From Brachypodius melanocephalos (taxonomy: Eukaryota; Chordata; Aves; Passeriformes; Pycnonotidae), in the NCBI GenBank assembly GCA_013398615.1, contig VZSR01003803.1, positions 66,451,859 to 66,515,858 on the forward strand: a stretch of 64,000 nucleotides of DNA, given 5' to 3'. Made by a program: the position numbers and the translations under genes. Below the pieces are notes generated by a model. It was not told the origin of the DNA. It did not search any database and saw only the letters and a program-made list of their open reading frames with translations. Below are positions 37,284 to 48,708 of the stretch, piece after piece; within the stretch, counting starts at the first letter, position 1; each line of letters begins with the position of its first letter.

Positions 37284-37966
37284 TATGGTCTGGTTATTAA
37301 AATTATTAGAGAGATGCCTCTGCCCAAATTAAGGTGTAAAGGAGACCATGTGCCAAAGTCAATAGTATGGATTTTATTTAACGGTAATTGTGAGGTGGAG
37401 AGAAAGAGAGATAGAAAGAAATATCAAAAGTGAGGGGGGAGGGAAAGAGAGTGACAGAGACAGATTAAGTAGAAAATATCACCACTCCATGGATCTCGAT
37501 GGTGTCACCTTTATTTCATCTCAAGTTCTCTTAGGTGGCTTAACTTGGAGTCCAAAGTTCCAGTCAGGAGGCATTCATTGAGGGATGGGCTTCGGTGGTC
37601 ACAGCTTCTTTATCCAGTTTTGCCATAATGGGCAAAAAAATTCCTTCATGACAATGTTTAAACCATTAGCCATAACATTCCAGTCTCTCACAGAATCTTG
37701 CTGGATACTTCAGATACGGCTTAAGGGTGAAAAAGTGATCCTGTCCATACAAGCTTCTTCTGAGAGTCAGTAGAGCACATCACTAATTTTCCCTTCACTT
37801 ACATCTCACTACTTATTTTATAGAATTCTGTTATTAAAAACACATTATTATCTCTGTACTCTTAGCAAGCAATCATTTGTGGCTTGGAAGGTAATGAACC
37901 CACGCTAAATGACATTCACATAAGTTATTGTGGGGAGCTGGTGCGATATTGGTGATAGGTGTAACA
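37284..37966 (-). mobile_element. ERVK-like solo LTR
   Basis: On the minus strand it starts TGTTACACCTATCACC. The opposite edge reads tatggtctgg on the plus strand, where the expected TG appears changed to TA. An AATAAA signal is the complement of 37,373-37,378, and a purine-rich stretch (about 37,395-37,470) lies just upstream of it in the LTR sense. Flanks are aactat (37,278-37,283) and aactag (37,967-37,972): a 6-bp duplication with one mismatch, as expected for ERVK. No viral gene is present. Boundaries could shift by one base. Confidence 0.7.
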
Positions 37967-37972
37967 AACTAG

Positions 37973-40900
37973 ATGGGTGATTTGTGGCCCTTATTTCCTG
38001 CAGATTCTTGCAATTAGATGGAGTTTGCTCAATTTTACCTGGTGTAGCTCAGAATCCTGTTTCTTGTGGATATTGGGAGTGTTTAATTCTGAGGTTCATA
38101 GACATTATGTGTCTCTTCAGGTCTGTGTTGGCTATGTTCTGTCAAAAGGAATTTATGTCGACAGCATGGCTGTCAGTGTTCCCAGACCAAAACAGGCCTT
38201 TGTAGAGAAGTGTGAAATGTGTGCCCCAATTTTCTAGGCTTTCCTAACGCTTGCTGTATGAAAGGCCCTCTGTGAGTTTGCCTATTCATTCTGTTCAAAT
38301 CACTGCTCAGAAGAATGGGAAACCTTTTTACTTGTCGTCTCATTCAGAGTTGGCTTTTTTAATAGATGAGCCTTACAGATAAAAGAAATCAGTTTTCTTT
38401 ATTCTGTCGAAGTGAAGGTTAAGACAAGGGTTCACAATTTTGAAAACAAGACACAGGGCAATGAAATAAATTATTAACAGTGCCCTTGTATTTTGACTCA
38501 CAATCTTTCCACTCCTGTTACATTTTCCTTTCGAGATATCATTTATCTGCTGGACTGAGAGTAAACCTTTGCATCCTTTCCATCTGTGTAAGCTGCTGAA
38601 AATGTTTTTCTTTAGTATTTGACCTTTCTTTATGTCCCTCATTCCCTTCATCTGTCTCTCGTGTCTTTACTCCCCCCTTCCCATCCCTTTTTCAATCAAT
38701 TGGTATACAGTTGGGTTTTTTTTTATTTTTAATAAAAACTGGGATATGGGGAATACATCTCTTGCTGCCTAAACTCAACTGCCCAGCCTGGCTTATTCTG
38801 TATATGGATGCTAAAACAGGCTAATTTCACTGATCTAATTTCCCTGGTGTTATGCCAAGCTAATGCATTCTGGGGTTTGTCCATTCTACCATACCAGACT
38901 CACCATAAGCTACTGCAGTGGGTTTTCACTCACCCAGTTCATCAGACCCACTCCAGATGCAGCCCAGACGGCCTGCTAAGTCATGTGCTATGCAGCAAGG
39001 CTTTGCTTTGTCTAGCTGCACTAATCTTATGCACTACAATCCTTTGTGAATAATACAAATAAGAAAAAAAAAAAACTATACAAAGACATCTGTGCATTGA
39101 GCCTGAGCTCTACCTCTTCCCATATTTTCATGGAGTACATACAACAACACAGAATAATTTGTCACAGAGTTTGATTTCAATCCCTTCTTTTACTATTGTA
39201 GAAGTACAAGTTCCTAATACATTCAAAGCCTAGTATTTTTCTGATCACAATTTATGTCCACTGTGCAGAATGTATCTGACTAGAGCAGTTATTTATATTC
39301 CAATTACAATCAAAGAGGCACAGCAGAGTCTCTTCCATCTCCTGCCTCTAACTTAGCTGTATATGTTGTCACTAAATACAACATTTCAGCTGCCATCAGA
39401 CAAGCTGCTTTGTATTCTTAGGAGCTTTCTGCTGCAAGTAAAAATCCCATGGAAAAAGAGCTGCATATGCGGAGCACAGCACTGGAAGCAATGATTTTAT
39501 TTTTTGTTGCTCTGCTTGGATAAAAATTGGATCCATGTCTACTTCTTGGGTTTTCTTCAGCAGCTCTAAAGCAATGAATGAGGGCAGAGGTCAAGATGTT
39601 GTTGTTGTTCCTTTTTATGAAGCAGAGCTCAAATTCAGCCTGCTCTGTCCCTGTGCCTGTTGTAGCAAGCATGGTGTCCCTGGCTCTTCCTCTGCCTCAG
39701 GGGCCAGCGGGCACTTGTGTTCATGTATTAAACCCTCCTCCCCTCCAAGACACTCACCCGTGTGATTTTCTGGGTGCAGTGTGGGTATGAGCCCTGCAGG
39801 GGCCTTCCCCTCCTGTGAAGGCTGCTGGGCTGCTTGTTCTGGGCTGGCCAGGCACACGAGCATGATCATAATTCAGTGGGACGGGTGCCCAAGGCCATGC
39901 TATGGGCACAGCCCCAGGACTTCCCATGGGTGAAGGAGGTCTAGGGGCACAAGCTGCCCAAAAGGAATATTCTGGCTGACATGAAGGCAATGGCCTTTGC
40001 CCTGTGCATGGTGGATAAGCAGCACTGGATGAGTCCCCTAGTCCTCCCATGACCACAGGTTAAGGCTTATTGAAAAGCCTTCCTTCCCCACCCAAACTCC
40101 ATTGGACTCTGACTCTTTTAGTGGGGAGGACAATAAGAGGTGCAAGGGCTGCAGGGAGCCTCAGCAGTGCATGAGTGTGCTGGCAGAGCCAGGCTGTGCC
40201 AGTCTGGTGCTGTGAGGGGTGGTTGAAGCTCCTCTGGCCATGAGGAGACAAGGTTACACTTTTGGGTTCAATCCTCCTTTCACGTTCTGGCAGCTCCGAG
40301 CGGCTCTGGGCAGCTGCCCATGTTTGTCTGCCCTGGGGAGACAGCTCATTACTGCAGAGAGATCTGTGCAGCCCTTGCTCTGCTGGGTTGTATAAGCGAA
40401 TGTTTCGTTTCCTTTGTTTGGAAATGTGAATTTGTGTCCCCAGCTACCTCAGTGGTTAGCTTCCTCTATAATTAACAAGTGTTTATGCTTTCCCCATGGG
40501 GTACAAGTACAAGTCAATCTTTACTTCCTTTCCACTATGTGCAGTACATTTTTGCCAAGGCTCAAATGCCTTCTAATGTAGTACACTCCATCTCTTTCCT
40601 CAAATCAATGTTTCCAAACACAATTAGCAGGGCTGTAACAGACTTCAAAATATCACAAAAGAACTGTGAGCTAGAGGGCTCCAAGTCACCACAGACAGTC
40701 TAGATAAGAATATGTTAGCTCTGCTGTTGGAGAAAGAAGTTAAATTTTTCCTCTTTCACTCAGATAACAAATTCCAATATTGTATGTTATAGAAATAATT
40801 TACATAATTACAATTGTCATTGATCTGTGCCACTTTTCCATACTGTTGAAAGAAAATGTATTTATCATAAAGTTATAAGATAGCTTTTTTCCTTTATATG

Positions 40901-41214
40901 AGGATTATTTTTCTGTTCCATTTGCATGCAACCAACTGAATGCTTCAGAAAATTTAACTCTACCTTTTAAACTTTTATGACCTCTAGTAAGTAAAAAAAA
41001 AAAAGGTATTACTGATTGCAAAGTGTCTATCTAAAAGACGTGTTAGTACATTTAATCTGATGACATGATAGACTCTTCCATGAGCCCTAAATCATAGGTT
41101 TGGCAGTAAGCCTAATAAAAAAATGCTAGTTTGATGGAGATGGAAAAGTAAGTGGAAAGCTCCTTCTAGGTCATAGAGAAATGTCAGTCATCTGCTGCTT
41201 GTTTCTTTTAGGAA
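37973..41214. other. Unique sequence, partly GC-richer
   Basis: No gene is recognised. 39,640-40,400 is GC-richer than its surroundings but has few CpG, so it is not a CpG island by eye. Frames there (up to 100 codons, both strands) carry no motif. 38,240-39,640 and 40,430-41,214 are AT-rich and featureless apart from short A runs (39,063 and 40,993). Confidence 0.5.
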
Positions 41215-41295
41215 GGGGTACCTCAGGTTTTGCATGGAGGACACTTGGCCAGACTCACTCAGTGGTTGCTAGAGGTAGGATTGGAACCCTACAGT
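41215..41295 (-). repeat. Possible MIR-like (tRNA-derived) SINE fragment
   Basis: The plus strand reads 'cacttggccagactcactca', then 'gtggttgctagaggtaggat' and 'tggaaccct'. This order resembles the reverse complement of an ancient MIR-type SINE, including the tRNA B-box region (ggttccaatcc on the minus strand). Only about 80 bases are recognisable, so this is a similarity call from memory. Confidence 0.35.
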
Positions 41296-42174
41296 TCTGA
41301 ATAGCAGAAATATGTGTACTTTGTTTTTGAAACCAGTCTCTCTTTTGATGGTGATGGTCTTTTCAACCCCTAAACCCATATTTAGCTGTTGTTGGTACCA
41401 GGCTGCCTTGACTTTAAAGAACAAAAAGATAAACAAAAGGCTCTTCTTATCTCCCCTTTCCTTTTGCAGAAGATGCAGGATATGCAGAGCTTTTGTTTCT
41501 AAATTTAGACATCTGAATATGGCTATGAGAGGACAAATCTGGCATCTATTTAAAAAAATAAATTGTAGTGAGAAAGCTTTGTGCATATTTTTGATAGATT
41601 TCATAAGTACTCCTGCAAATGTAATAATCCTCCAAAATAATCCTGACAATTCACTGAAGAGGCCAAGAGTCTAAATCATTATTGATTTTATCCTTTAAAT
41701 AAAATTCATAAATACATTTTTAATTTGCTGTGACCAGTGAAATGGAATGAACACATTGCAAAGGCAGAAATCTCTCACTTGGTTATAGCTGGGGTTTTGC
41801 TAAAGGCAAAAAAAGAACTGCATCAATCCATTGATTTCAGTAAGCTGTTAACAAAACTTGTGATCATTGTAGTCAGGTACATTATTTCCAGTCAGTTCAC
41901 AGATTTTTACACCTTTGCTGCATCAACATTTCAAACAAAAGCTGCTAGCCTGGCTCTGAGGAAACGTGCTCTTGACTAAAGCAGGAAGCTGTGCATGTAC
42001 ATGCAAATATTTGCAAATGCAATTTAGGAATGCTGTATTTAATTTGTACATATGGGAAGGGAAGAACACACGCATCAATAACTTACAGTGCTACAGCTGA
42101 TCTTTAATAACTTAGTTGTGAAACTAGATAAATTTCTTTTCCTTCTTGTCTGTGTTGGCCAAATTTCTATCTTC

Positions 42175-42265
42175 TCACAGAATCACAGAACAGTTTGAGC
42201 TGAAAGGGACATTTAAAGTCCCCTGCAATGAGAAGGGACATCTTCACTTATATCTCATTCAGCAC
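42175..42265 (-). mobile_element. CR1 LINE 3' tail fragment
   Basis: The sequence tcacagaatcacagaacag is the reverse complement of the CR1 terminal repeat, followed by 'ctgaaagggacatttaaag' and 'tcccctgcaatgagaaggga', typical of the last 90 bases of many CR1 copies. The copy is extremely 5'-truncated. Confidence 0.8.
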
Positions 42266-44480
42266 GTACTGATATGAGGTTCTGATCCTGCTAAGCTTTT
42301 GTGTGCCACTGAAAGGCAAATAAATCACTGTAACTTGGTATGGATCTTGCTTGCATCATTGCTACCTGTAAACCCTTTCTAGGGAATTTCTGTCAGCCAT
42401 AGGAAGAGCCAGTAAGGCTTTCTCAGGTCAGGTACCAGTCATGTTGAGCAGGGATGCCACAAAGAGTACTCACTGCCAACAGAAATGCCAATGTCAGGTC
42501 CCCTTCTGAGCCCCTCAAGTGCCTGAAACTTTGAGATGCCCAGGGGCTTGTCCTTGCAGCTCTGCCTCCCTGGCCCTGTGGTGCTGGTGGCTGCCTTTCC
42601 CTGGCCATGGGGTGAGCTGTCACCTGGGCAGGCTGAGGCTGCCATGGCAGCTCTCTGCTGCTGCTGCTTCTGTGCTGCTGTTCTTGTACTCTTGTGTTTG
42701 CACATCCTGAAGGGCTGTGTCTCTTTTGCAATCTTTCTCATTGAAAATGGTTGCCACCAGCGTGAGTGAGAGTTTCCTTCTCCTTTTGTCTCTTTTTGTA
42801 TTTCCCTGAAAGTCACTTAAATCACTGGAGACTATTGCATGCCATCAGCTACAGATTATGCAAAGACATTTTTATGTACTTAAGCTTGTCTCAAGCCTGT
42901 CCCTATATTTTTTAAGATGTACAGAATATCAATTTTCTTTCACAATATGTAATTTATTGGTGAAGTCCTTAGACAAAGTATTGTTTATACCCAGACATTG
43001 AAAGTAAATATAGAAGACAAACTGTAATACTACCCCTGAGGCACTGAGTTTTAAAATGAGATTTTTTTCAAAAAGAAGCTCATGAACATGAATCAACATT
43101 TGTCAATGTAGGCTTAGGCAGAGATTTCTTTTGTGAACTATTACTGTTACTTATGGAATTTCTCTGAAGACTTTGCACCTAAACAAAAATTAAGTGATCT
43201 GCTCAGGAAAGGCCATCCACAGGTTGCTTAAGACACATGACATGGAAACAGGAGTGTTGCTAGGGAGCGTTGCCATAGAATTTCATGGGTAGTGTTGCTG
43301 TAGAAAACAAATAGTGATGAAACTGAATTGCAAATATTGAAATGGGATCCAAATTTAGAGGATGTGGCTGTTTGTGTGGACACAAGGACCTCATTAATTG
43401 CATTTGATGTAATTGCAAGGCTGAATGTTCTAATAAGGAGATGAAGTTGCCTTTGTCTCTTAAGTCCAAAGAATATTGAAGCATTTTTACCCAAAGGGCT
43501 AACTTCACTAAATTTCAGGAGAGACCTTGTTCATACAAGCGATTAAGAGCAGCCATTAGAAAAGTCTTGTAAAATGTGAGATCAGTTTTAAAATCCTTTT
43601 TCTAAAGTTCAGAAGGAGCTTTATCCTGGGCCTCACAATGCAAGTAGAAATATTGACAACATGATAAGAATTACAAATATATAAATATTAAAGGAGGAGG
43701 AAAGGAGGAATACAACCCTTTCTTCTCACTTGTTTTGTCTGGATTGGGTTCTACAGTGCTGAAAATTCTCCTTATAGATTTCCTCTGCATTTAAAAAATC
43801 TAGGTGGCAAGTACCTCAACTTATTTATGTCATGGGTGCCTACCTTCTCTTTGAAGAGATGTGAACAAAATCCTGGAGGTCTCCTGTGAATTGTGGAGTG
43901 CTTTCAATTGCCCATGACTTCAGCAGGTTTGATGATATTGAACATTTCACAGGAGGAATTTCTATTGCACCAGTTCTCAAAATTACAGAGCACAGAAAGT
44001 GCTGACAGGGTGTCATGGGGTTCTGACAGCTGGGTCAATTACATACCAACATTTGAGTGGGCAATAGCTTAGGCCCACTTAGTTTTACTAAATAGCATGA
44101 CAGAAATGGATAAAAACCACCCACTGTCTCTACAGAGTGACCCATTTCAGTTGCAAGGGAGGGTGACCCAGCTTTGGGATAATACGTGGAGTTTAGAAAA
44201 TCAAAACAAAACAAAAAACTTAGTAATTGTAAAAGTGATATTCTGTTGCTGAAATCCAGATTAGAGGTACAAACAAACAAAAACCTGTTTCTCATTGAAA
44301 CATGTAGATTATATAAGCAAAATGGAGAATGAGGTTGAATCTTCTTAGAAAAACTAGTTAAAATCTGCAAATTACCAGAATGAGATAACATAGCCATTTT
44401 TTTTTGCTAGGAAAGCTAGATCTTTAATGGTTATGATTAATAAAAGGTTATTTGGAACCATCATACTACAAGACTGTTAC
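42266..44480. other. Unique sequence, includes a GC-richer patch
   Basis: 42,480-42,760 is GC-richer and yields overlapping frames on three readings (up to 125 codons), rich in Leu/Ala/Cys from ctg repeats; no domain is seen. The rest is AT-rich. A 55-bp segment at 43,181-43,235 has a similar partner at 45,733-45,786 (listed separately). Confidence 0.5.
43181..43235. repeat. Direct repeat copy A (unclassified, ~55 bp)
   Basis: Aligns with 45,733-45,786 at roughly 85% identity by eye, with the shared core ccatccacaggtt followed by cttaag. The text 'ttaagtgatctgctcagg' is reminiscent of the conserved part of MIR-type SINEs in reverse, but this is only a resemblance. Confidence 0.5.
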
Positions 44481-45121
44481 TGTGTGTTTTGTCTGGGATA
44501 GAGTTAATTTCTTCACTGAAAGGGTGGTTAAGCAATGTGAGAGGCTGCCCAAGGTAATGTTGGACTCACCATCCCTGGAAGTGTTCAAGAAATGACTGGA
44601 CTGGCATTTAATATGGAGAATTGTGCTGGAAACAGTGTTGATAACACTGGGGTGTTTCTGTCACTGAGCTGTGCTTGCACAGGGTCAAGGCCTTTTTGCT
44701 CCCCACTTCATGAGAGAGTGGGCTTGGGGAGTGCATGATTTTGGAAAAGAAGACAGCTGGGACAGCTGACGCCACCTGACCCAATGGATATCCCACCCCA
44801 TATGGTGTCATGGTCAGCAACAAACCCAGGGAGAAGCCTGACTGGAAGGCTGCTGCTTGGGAATGGCTGGGCATCAGTCAGTTGGTAGTGAAAAATTGTT
44901 TCCACTTGCATCACTTTTCTCTCTTTGCAATTTCCCTTTCATTAAAATTACTACTATTCATACTAGTATTATCATTTTTTTCAGTTATTAAATTGTTCTT
45001 ATCTGAATCCATGAGATTTCTCACTTTCACCCTTCTAATTCTCTCTCCTGCAGTGCCACTGAGGGAGAGTGGGCAAGTGCCTGTGTGGCTCTTGGTTGTC
45101 AGCTGGGGTTAAACCATGACA
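44481..45121 (+). mobile_element. ERVL-like LTR carrying an internal CR1 segment
   Basis: The start (about 44,481, 'gtctgggatagagttaattt') and the end ('agctggggttaaaccatgac', closing CA at 45,121) match the family of the 18.5 kb LTR. The downstream parts also match: 'gtgttgataacac', 'acagctgacgccacctgacc' and 'ttattaaattgttcttatct'. Between 'gagttaatttcttc' and 'gtgttgataacac' lies about 111 bp (44,506-44,616) that instead follows CR1. The TATA box present at 18.8 kb is not recognisable here. Flanks are gttac and agcag, so no target duplication. No viral genes adjoin it. Confidence 0.8.
44506..44616 (+). mobile_element. CR1-derived segment inside an LTR
   Basis: Words such as aatttcttcactgaaagggt, 'gaggctgccc' and 'caccatccctggaagtgttc' are the CR1 3' region, and align closely with the free CR1 at 50.8 kb. 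The CR1 terminal repeat is absent, so this piece did not arrive as a normal CR1 insertion. The left junction lies in shared sequence (aatttcttc). Confidence 0.8.
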
Positions 45122-46823
45122 AGCAGCTATATGGGCTTTCCAGCAATAAAGCACAGTTGATAACAAGCATTGCTGTTACAGCTGCTGTCTTCCATTTCTG
45201 TCCAATTCATCTGTCTCAGTGCCTGAAGCTGTTCAGCAAGACCAAGGGAAACAACATTAGCCTCTTTATTATTTATAACTCATTTTTTTTCCCCGATAAC
45301 ACTGCAATACCATAAACACTGTTTCCATGGAAACTCAAATAAGACAAAATTACCATGGATATTGTTGTTTATACCTCTAGGAATATAAGTATCTAAAATT
45401 TCAGCCTGTTCCAGCATGACAAAGGAAGTGAGTGATATTTTTAATTATTGGGTAATATGGGCTGAGTTGGGGAATTTCTTGAATTGCAGTAATGTGTGTT
45501 GAAGTCTTGTTATCCAATTACATCTCATGCTTTTCACCGAGTTTATTTCCTTTGAAAGCTGTTCTTTTAAAAATGCAATTAGGAGTTCCTTGTCTCTGTA
45601 GACTTTGGTGATGCTGAATGGTACATTGCATTTATGTAATATGGGGTAACAGCATTTAAGGATTAGGAAACCAAAAATTTCTTTGTGGGTTTTGTAATGG
45701 AGATGGATAAACCTGAGGCTGTATGGGAAATTAAAGAAAAATTGAGTGATCTGACTGTAAAGCCCATCCACAGGTTACTTAAGGCATAGCTGAAAAGGGA
45801 AATATTTCCTTTAACAGCTGGCTGGAAAAGTGAAGACCCTCATTTAAACTTCAAAGGCCAATTACCCCTGGCTGAACAACCCAGCCAAACCATGGACTCA
45901 GTAATTCTATAGTAGAATCTGAAAATGGGCCAAAGGAGCAGCTTTATCAATACCACAGTGGTAGGTGTTACTATCCTAGCAGTAGGTAAGGAGTTCCCTT
46001 TTTTTTTGTTTCATGCAGAATGTTATACAACTTCAAAAGTGTCTTTTTTTCTAATTATGTGAGAACTAAATTTCTCCTGAACTGGGTGATCCACTCAATT
46101 ACATTATGAAAGGGGTGTCTATCTCTTATTTCTCCTACTAAGAGACTTAGTGCCCTTTAGCAAGTAAACCAAACAGGTTTTGGTTCAAAAAAGCAGAGCT
46201 TGAAAAAGGCTATCTGTCTCATTTGGTGGATTAGACACCTGAAAGGTGTTAACTGCTGCTGCACTGGATCATTCATTATTTATGCAAGGTGGAATTTTGT
46301 TAAAAAAGGAGGCTCAGAGCAAGTTGTCTCAGCTGTCAATAACAAGCATGGTGTTCTGAGCACTGCTCTGCAAAACAAAACCAGAACCATTCCTGCAGAG
46401 ATGAAATAAAGGAAAGTTCCTTGGTGAAATAGTAAATCAGAGCTGAGGCATTTTGGAGAAAGTCTGAGGCAGAGTTAGGGAATAAAAGCGGCATCTTTTT
46501 AAATTTAGTCCATTCTTTCCTTAATTTTCTTACCAAATGATTAGAACTGAAACATTTGCTCTTGTGGTTTAATGGAACATGTTGACAGTCTTAAACAGAC
46601 TGACAGAGAATTTTGAACTCTGACTGTTTTTTTGGGAATTTGGATTTGTTTGTTTTCATCAGAGCCAAATCTATTTTGCAATCAGTTCTTTGCAAGCATA
46701 TAAGGTATTGGCAGTGCCAATCTGCAGAATAATGCCATGAATATTTCTTCTTCTCAGCCAGAATGGCTGCTGTTTCCTGCTCAAGGAAACTGGAATAGCT
46801 CTTCTCTCCTTGGAGCAGAAAGC

Positions 46824-46827
<4 letters not shown>
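45122..46827. other. Unique AT-rich sequence
   Basis: No gene is recognised; the longest frame (108 codons, 45,445-45,771 minus) has no motif. It includes direct repeat copy B at 45,733-45,786. Confidence 0.5.
45733..45786. repeat. Direct repeat copy B (unclassified, ~55 bp)
   Basis: Partner of 43,181-43,235. Both read as aaa-aaaaatt-agtgatctg, a few differing bases, then ccatccacaggtt, one base, cttaag, one base, ca. Similarity stops abruptly on the right and fades on the left. Confidence 0.5.
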
Positions 46828-46856
<29 letters not shown>

Positions 46857-46955
46857 NNNNNNNNNNNNNNNNNNNNNNNNNNNNNNNNNNNNNNNNNNNN
46901 NNNNNNNNNNNNNNNNNNNNNNNNNNNNTTTTTTTTTTTTTTTTTTTTTTTTTTT
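46828..46955. repeat. Long poly-T tract with internal gap
   Basis: Twenty-nine T (46,828-46,856), then 72 N, then 27 T (46,929-46,955). If the gap size is a real estimate, the tract is about 128 bases. I recognise no retrotransposon body on either side. Confidence 0.85.
46857..46928. other. Assembly gap (72 N) inside poly-T
   Basis: The length is 72 rather than 100, which suggests an estimated rather than placeholder gap. Both flanks are pure T. Confidence 0.99.
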
Positions 46956-47797
46956 GGTCTGCCATAACAAGATCCAGTAAAATTATTGCTCTATTCTAAT
47001 GCCACATTACTAATGCCAGCTTTATGCTGGCAAAGATATATTTTTTGCTCTTCGGAACCAAATAGCCAAAGAGGGATCTACCCACCTGAACAATTCTTGC
47101 TTCATATTCTACTCTTGCACATTGCTGCATGTCACTTTAGATGTTCTTGTTTCGTTCTGTTCTATGCAACATGCTTTTCATCCATTTGTGTCTTTTGAAC
47201 CAATTCTCCATAGAACCAAGGATGAGACCTAGCTGGATCCTCATTGGATTGGCAGATACATTACAGGACTTAGGGGAAACTTGTGCCTTTCTAGAATAGC
47301 AATTGAGTCTGTGGTCTTTGCTCAAAGAAGAAAAGAAGTAATGAATCTATGGACTGTAATGTCTTGTGATAAACTAAAAAAAAAAAAAATCTGTTTATTG
47401 TAGATAAAACCTGCAGCACTTCAAAGTCTTGGGAAGAACTCCTTGAAATACATGTGTAATTCCTGCATTGGATGTGCTCTAAACCAGTGAACAAATGTGC
47501 CTGGGACCTTTCTCTGACACCAATGCCACTGGCATGCAAACATTTCTGACCACACTTTCAGCTATTCATTGGCAGTGTGTGAAGGTGCGTGTTGTCTCCC
47601 CAGCTGTGCCCATGAATGGGTTGGCAGACTGCTAACTGGGGCAGCCCAAAGCAATGACAGGGGCTGGGATTATGATTGAGATGATTTAGTACAGCTTCCC
47701 AGAAATATTCCAAACTGTGTTGTTTACTGGTGTACATATAGCCTGTGACTTCACCAGTCTATTTCTGTGTTCAAACAAAACAAAAATTCAGGAGGAA
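46956..47797. other. Unique sequence
   Basis: No gene or repeat family is recognised apart from a 13-base A run near 47,377. Confidence 0.5.
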
Positions 47798-48035
47798 AGG
47801 AAGCTCTGGAGCCTGTGTGGTCCAATTCCCTGCTCAAAGCAGAGTCACTCTTGGTTTAGAACAGTGAGCTTCAAGCCTTCTCCATCCAACTACTGAAACT
47901 CTGTGGATGGAGAAGCCTGCTTGGAAAGTCTGTTCCAATGCTTGGGCACTCACTTTGAACATCTTTGTCCAAGTAGGCATGGGTCACACCTCACTGAAAA
48001 GCATCCTACTGATTCTTCAGGATGTCCCTCTGCAG
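47798..48035 (-). mobile_element. Old CR1 LINE 3' fragment
   Basis: The plus strand reads 'gtggtccaattccctgctca' then 'aagcagagtcac', and later 'tctgttccaatgcttgggca' and 'ctcactttgaacatctttgt'. This is the reverse complement of a CR1 3' region in the usual order, much diverged. The right limit is approximate. Confidence 0.6.
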
Positions 48036-48433
48036 GCAACATATTCTTGTAAGTAGTGGCCAGGTTTTATAGTGTGCAGGCACAGGTGTGAGTTGCTGCA
48101 TGTTCACCTTATTTTCCATTAAGTGACACTTTGGAATGGGCTCTGTGTGTCCTCTCAGCCCGGCCCAGCACACAGGTGGAACCTAAGAGGATTAAACACT
48201 CCTGAAGGTGTATCATGCAATAGTGAAGAAATCCAGGAACTCAAGACTCCCCAGCCCCCTTTGCTTCCTTCTAGTGCCCCATTTTTGTCTTCCCCCTCCC
48301 CCCCCGCCCGCTTTGTGTTGCACATTTTAGATTCTCAGGCATGGGAAAATAGATTTGCTATGGTTTAGAGGAAGGAGGTCAGTCTGAAACTACCAACCTG
48401 ACTAAGAAATGAATCATAGTGGATGTGGGGCTG

Positions 48434-48638
48434 TGTAATGTGGTTGTTTAGCCAGGTTTTGGTAGTGGTAGTGGGGAGGCCACAGGGGTAGCTTCTGTGA
48501 CAAGCTGCCAGAAGCTTGCCCGTGACTGGCAGAGCCAATCCCTCACACCTCCAAGGCAGATGTGTAGATGCGTTGCTGGTAAAGGCTGGGCCCTCTAGAA
48601 ATGGTGGTAACTCCTTTGTGATAACAGTTTCAAGAAGG

Positions 48639-48708
<70 letters not shown>

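Noticed and set aside
39640..40400. GC-richer block as a possible CpG island and promoter
   Set aside because: CpG dinucleotides are few by eye, and no exon-like sequence follows.
41270..41295. B-box-like sequence as a tRNA gene
   Set aside because: No A box or cloverleaf could be built at the right distance; a SINE relic fits better.
42519..42816. Leu/Cys-rich frames as a small secreted protein
   Set aside because: Driven by ctg trinucleotide runs; frames overlap on both strands with no signal or conserved motif.
46591..46970. Frames with Lys or Phe runs around the N gap
   Set aside because: They are translations of the poly-T tract and unknown bases.
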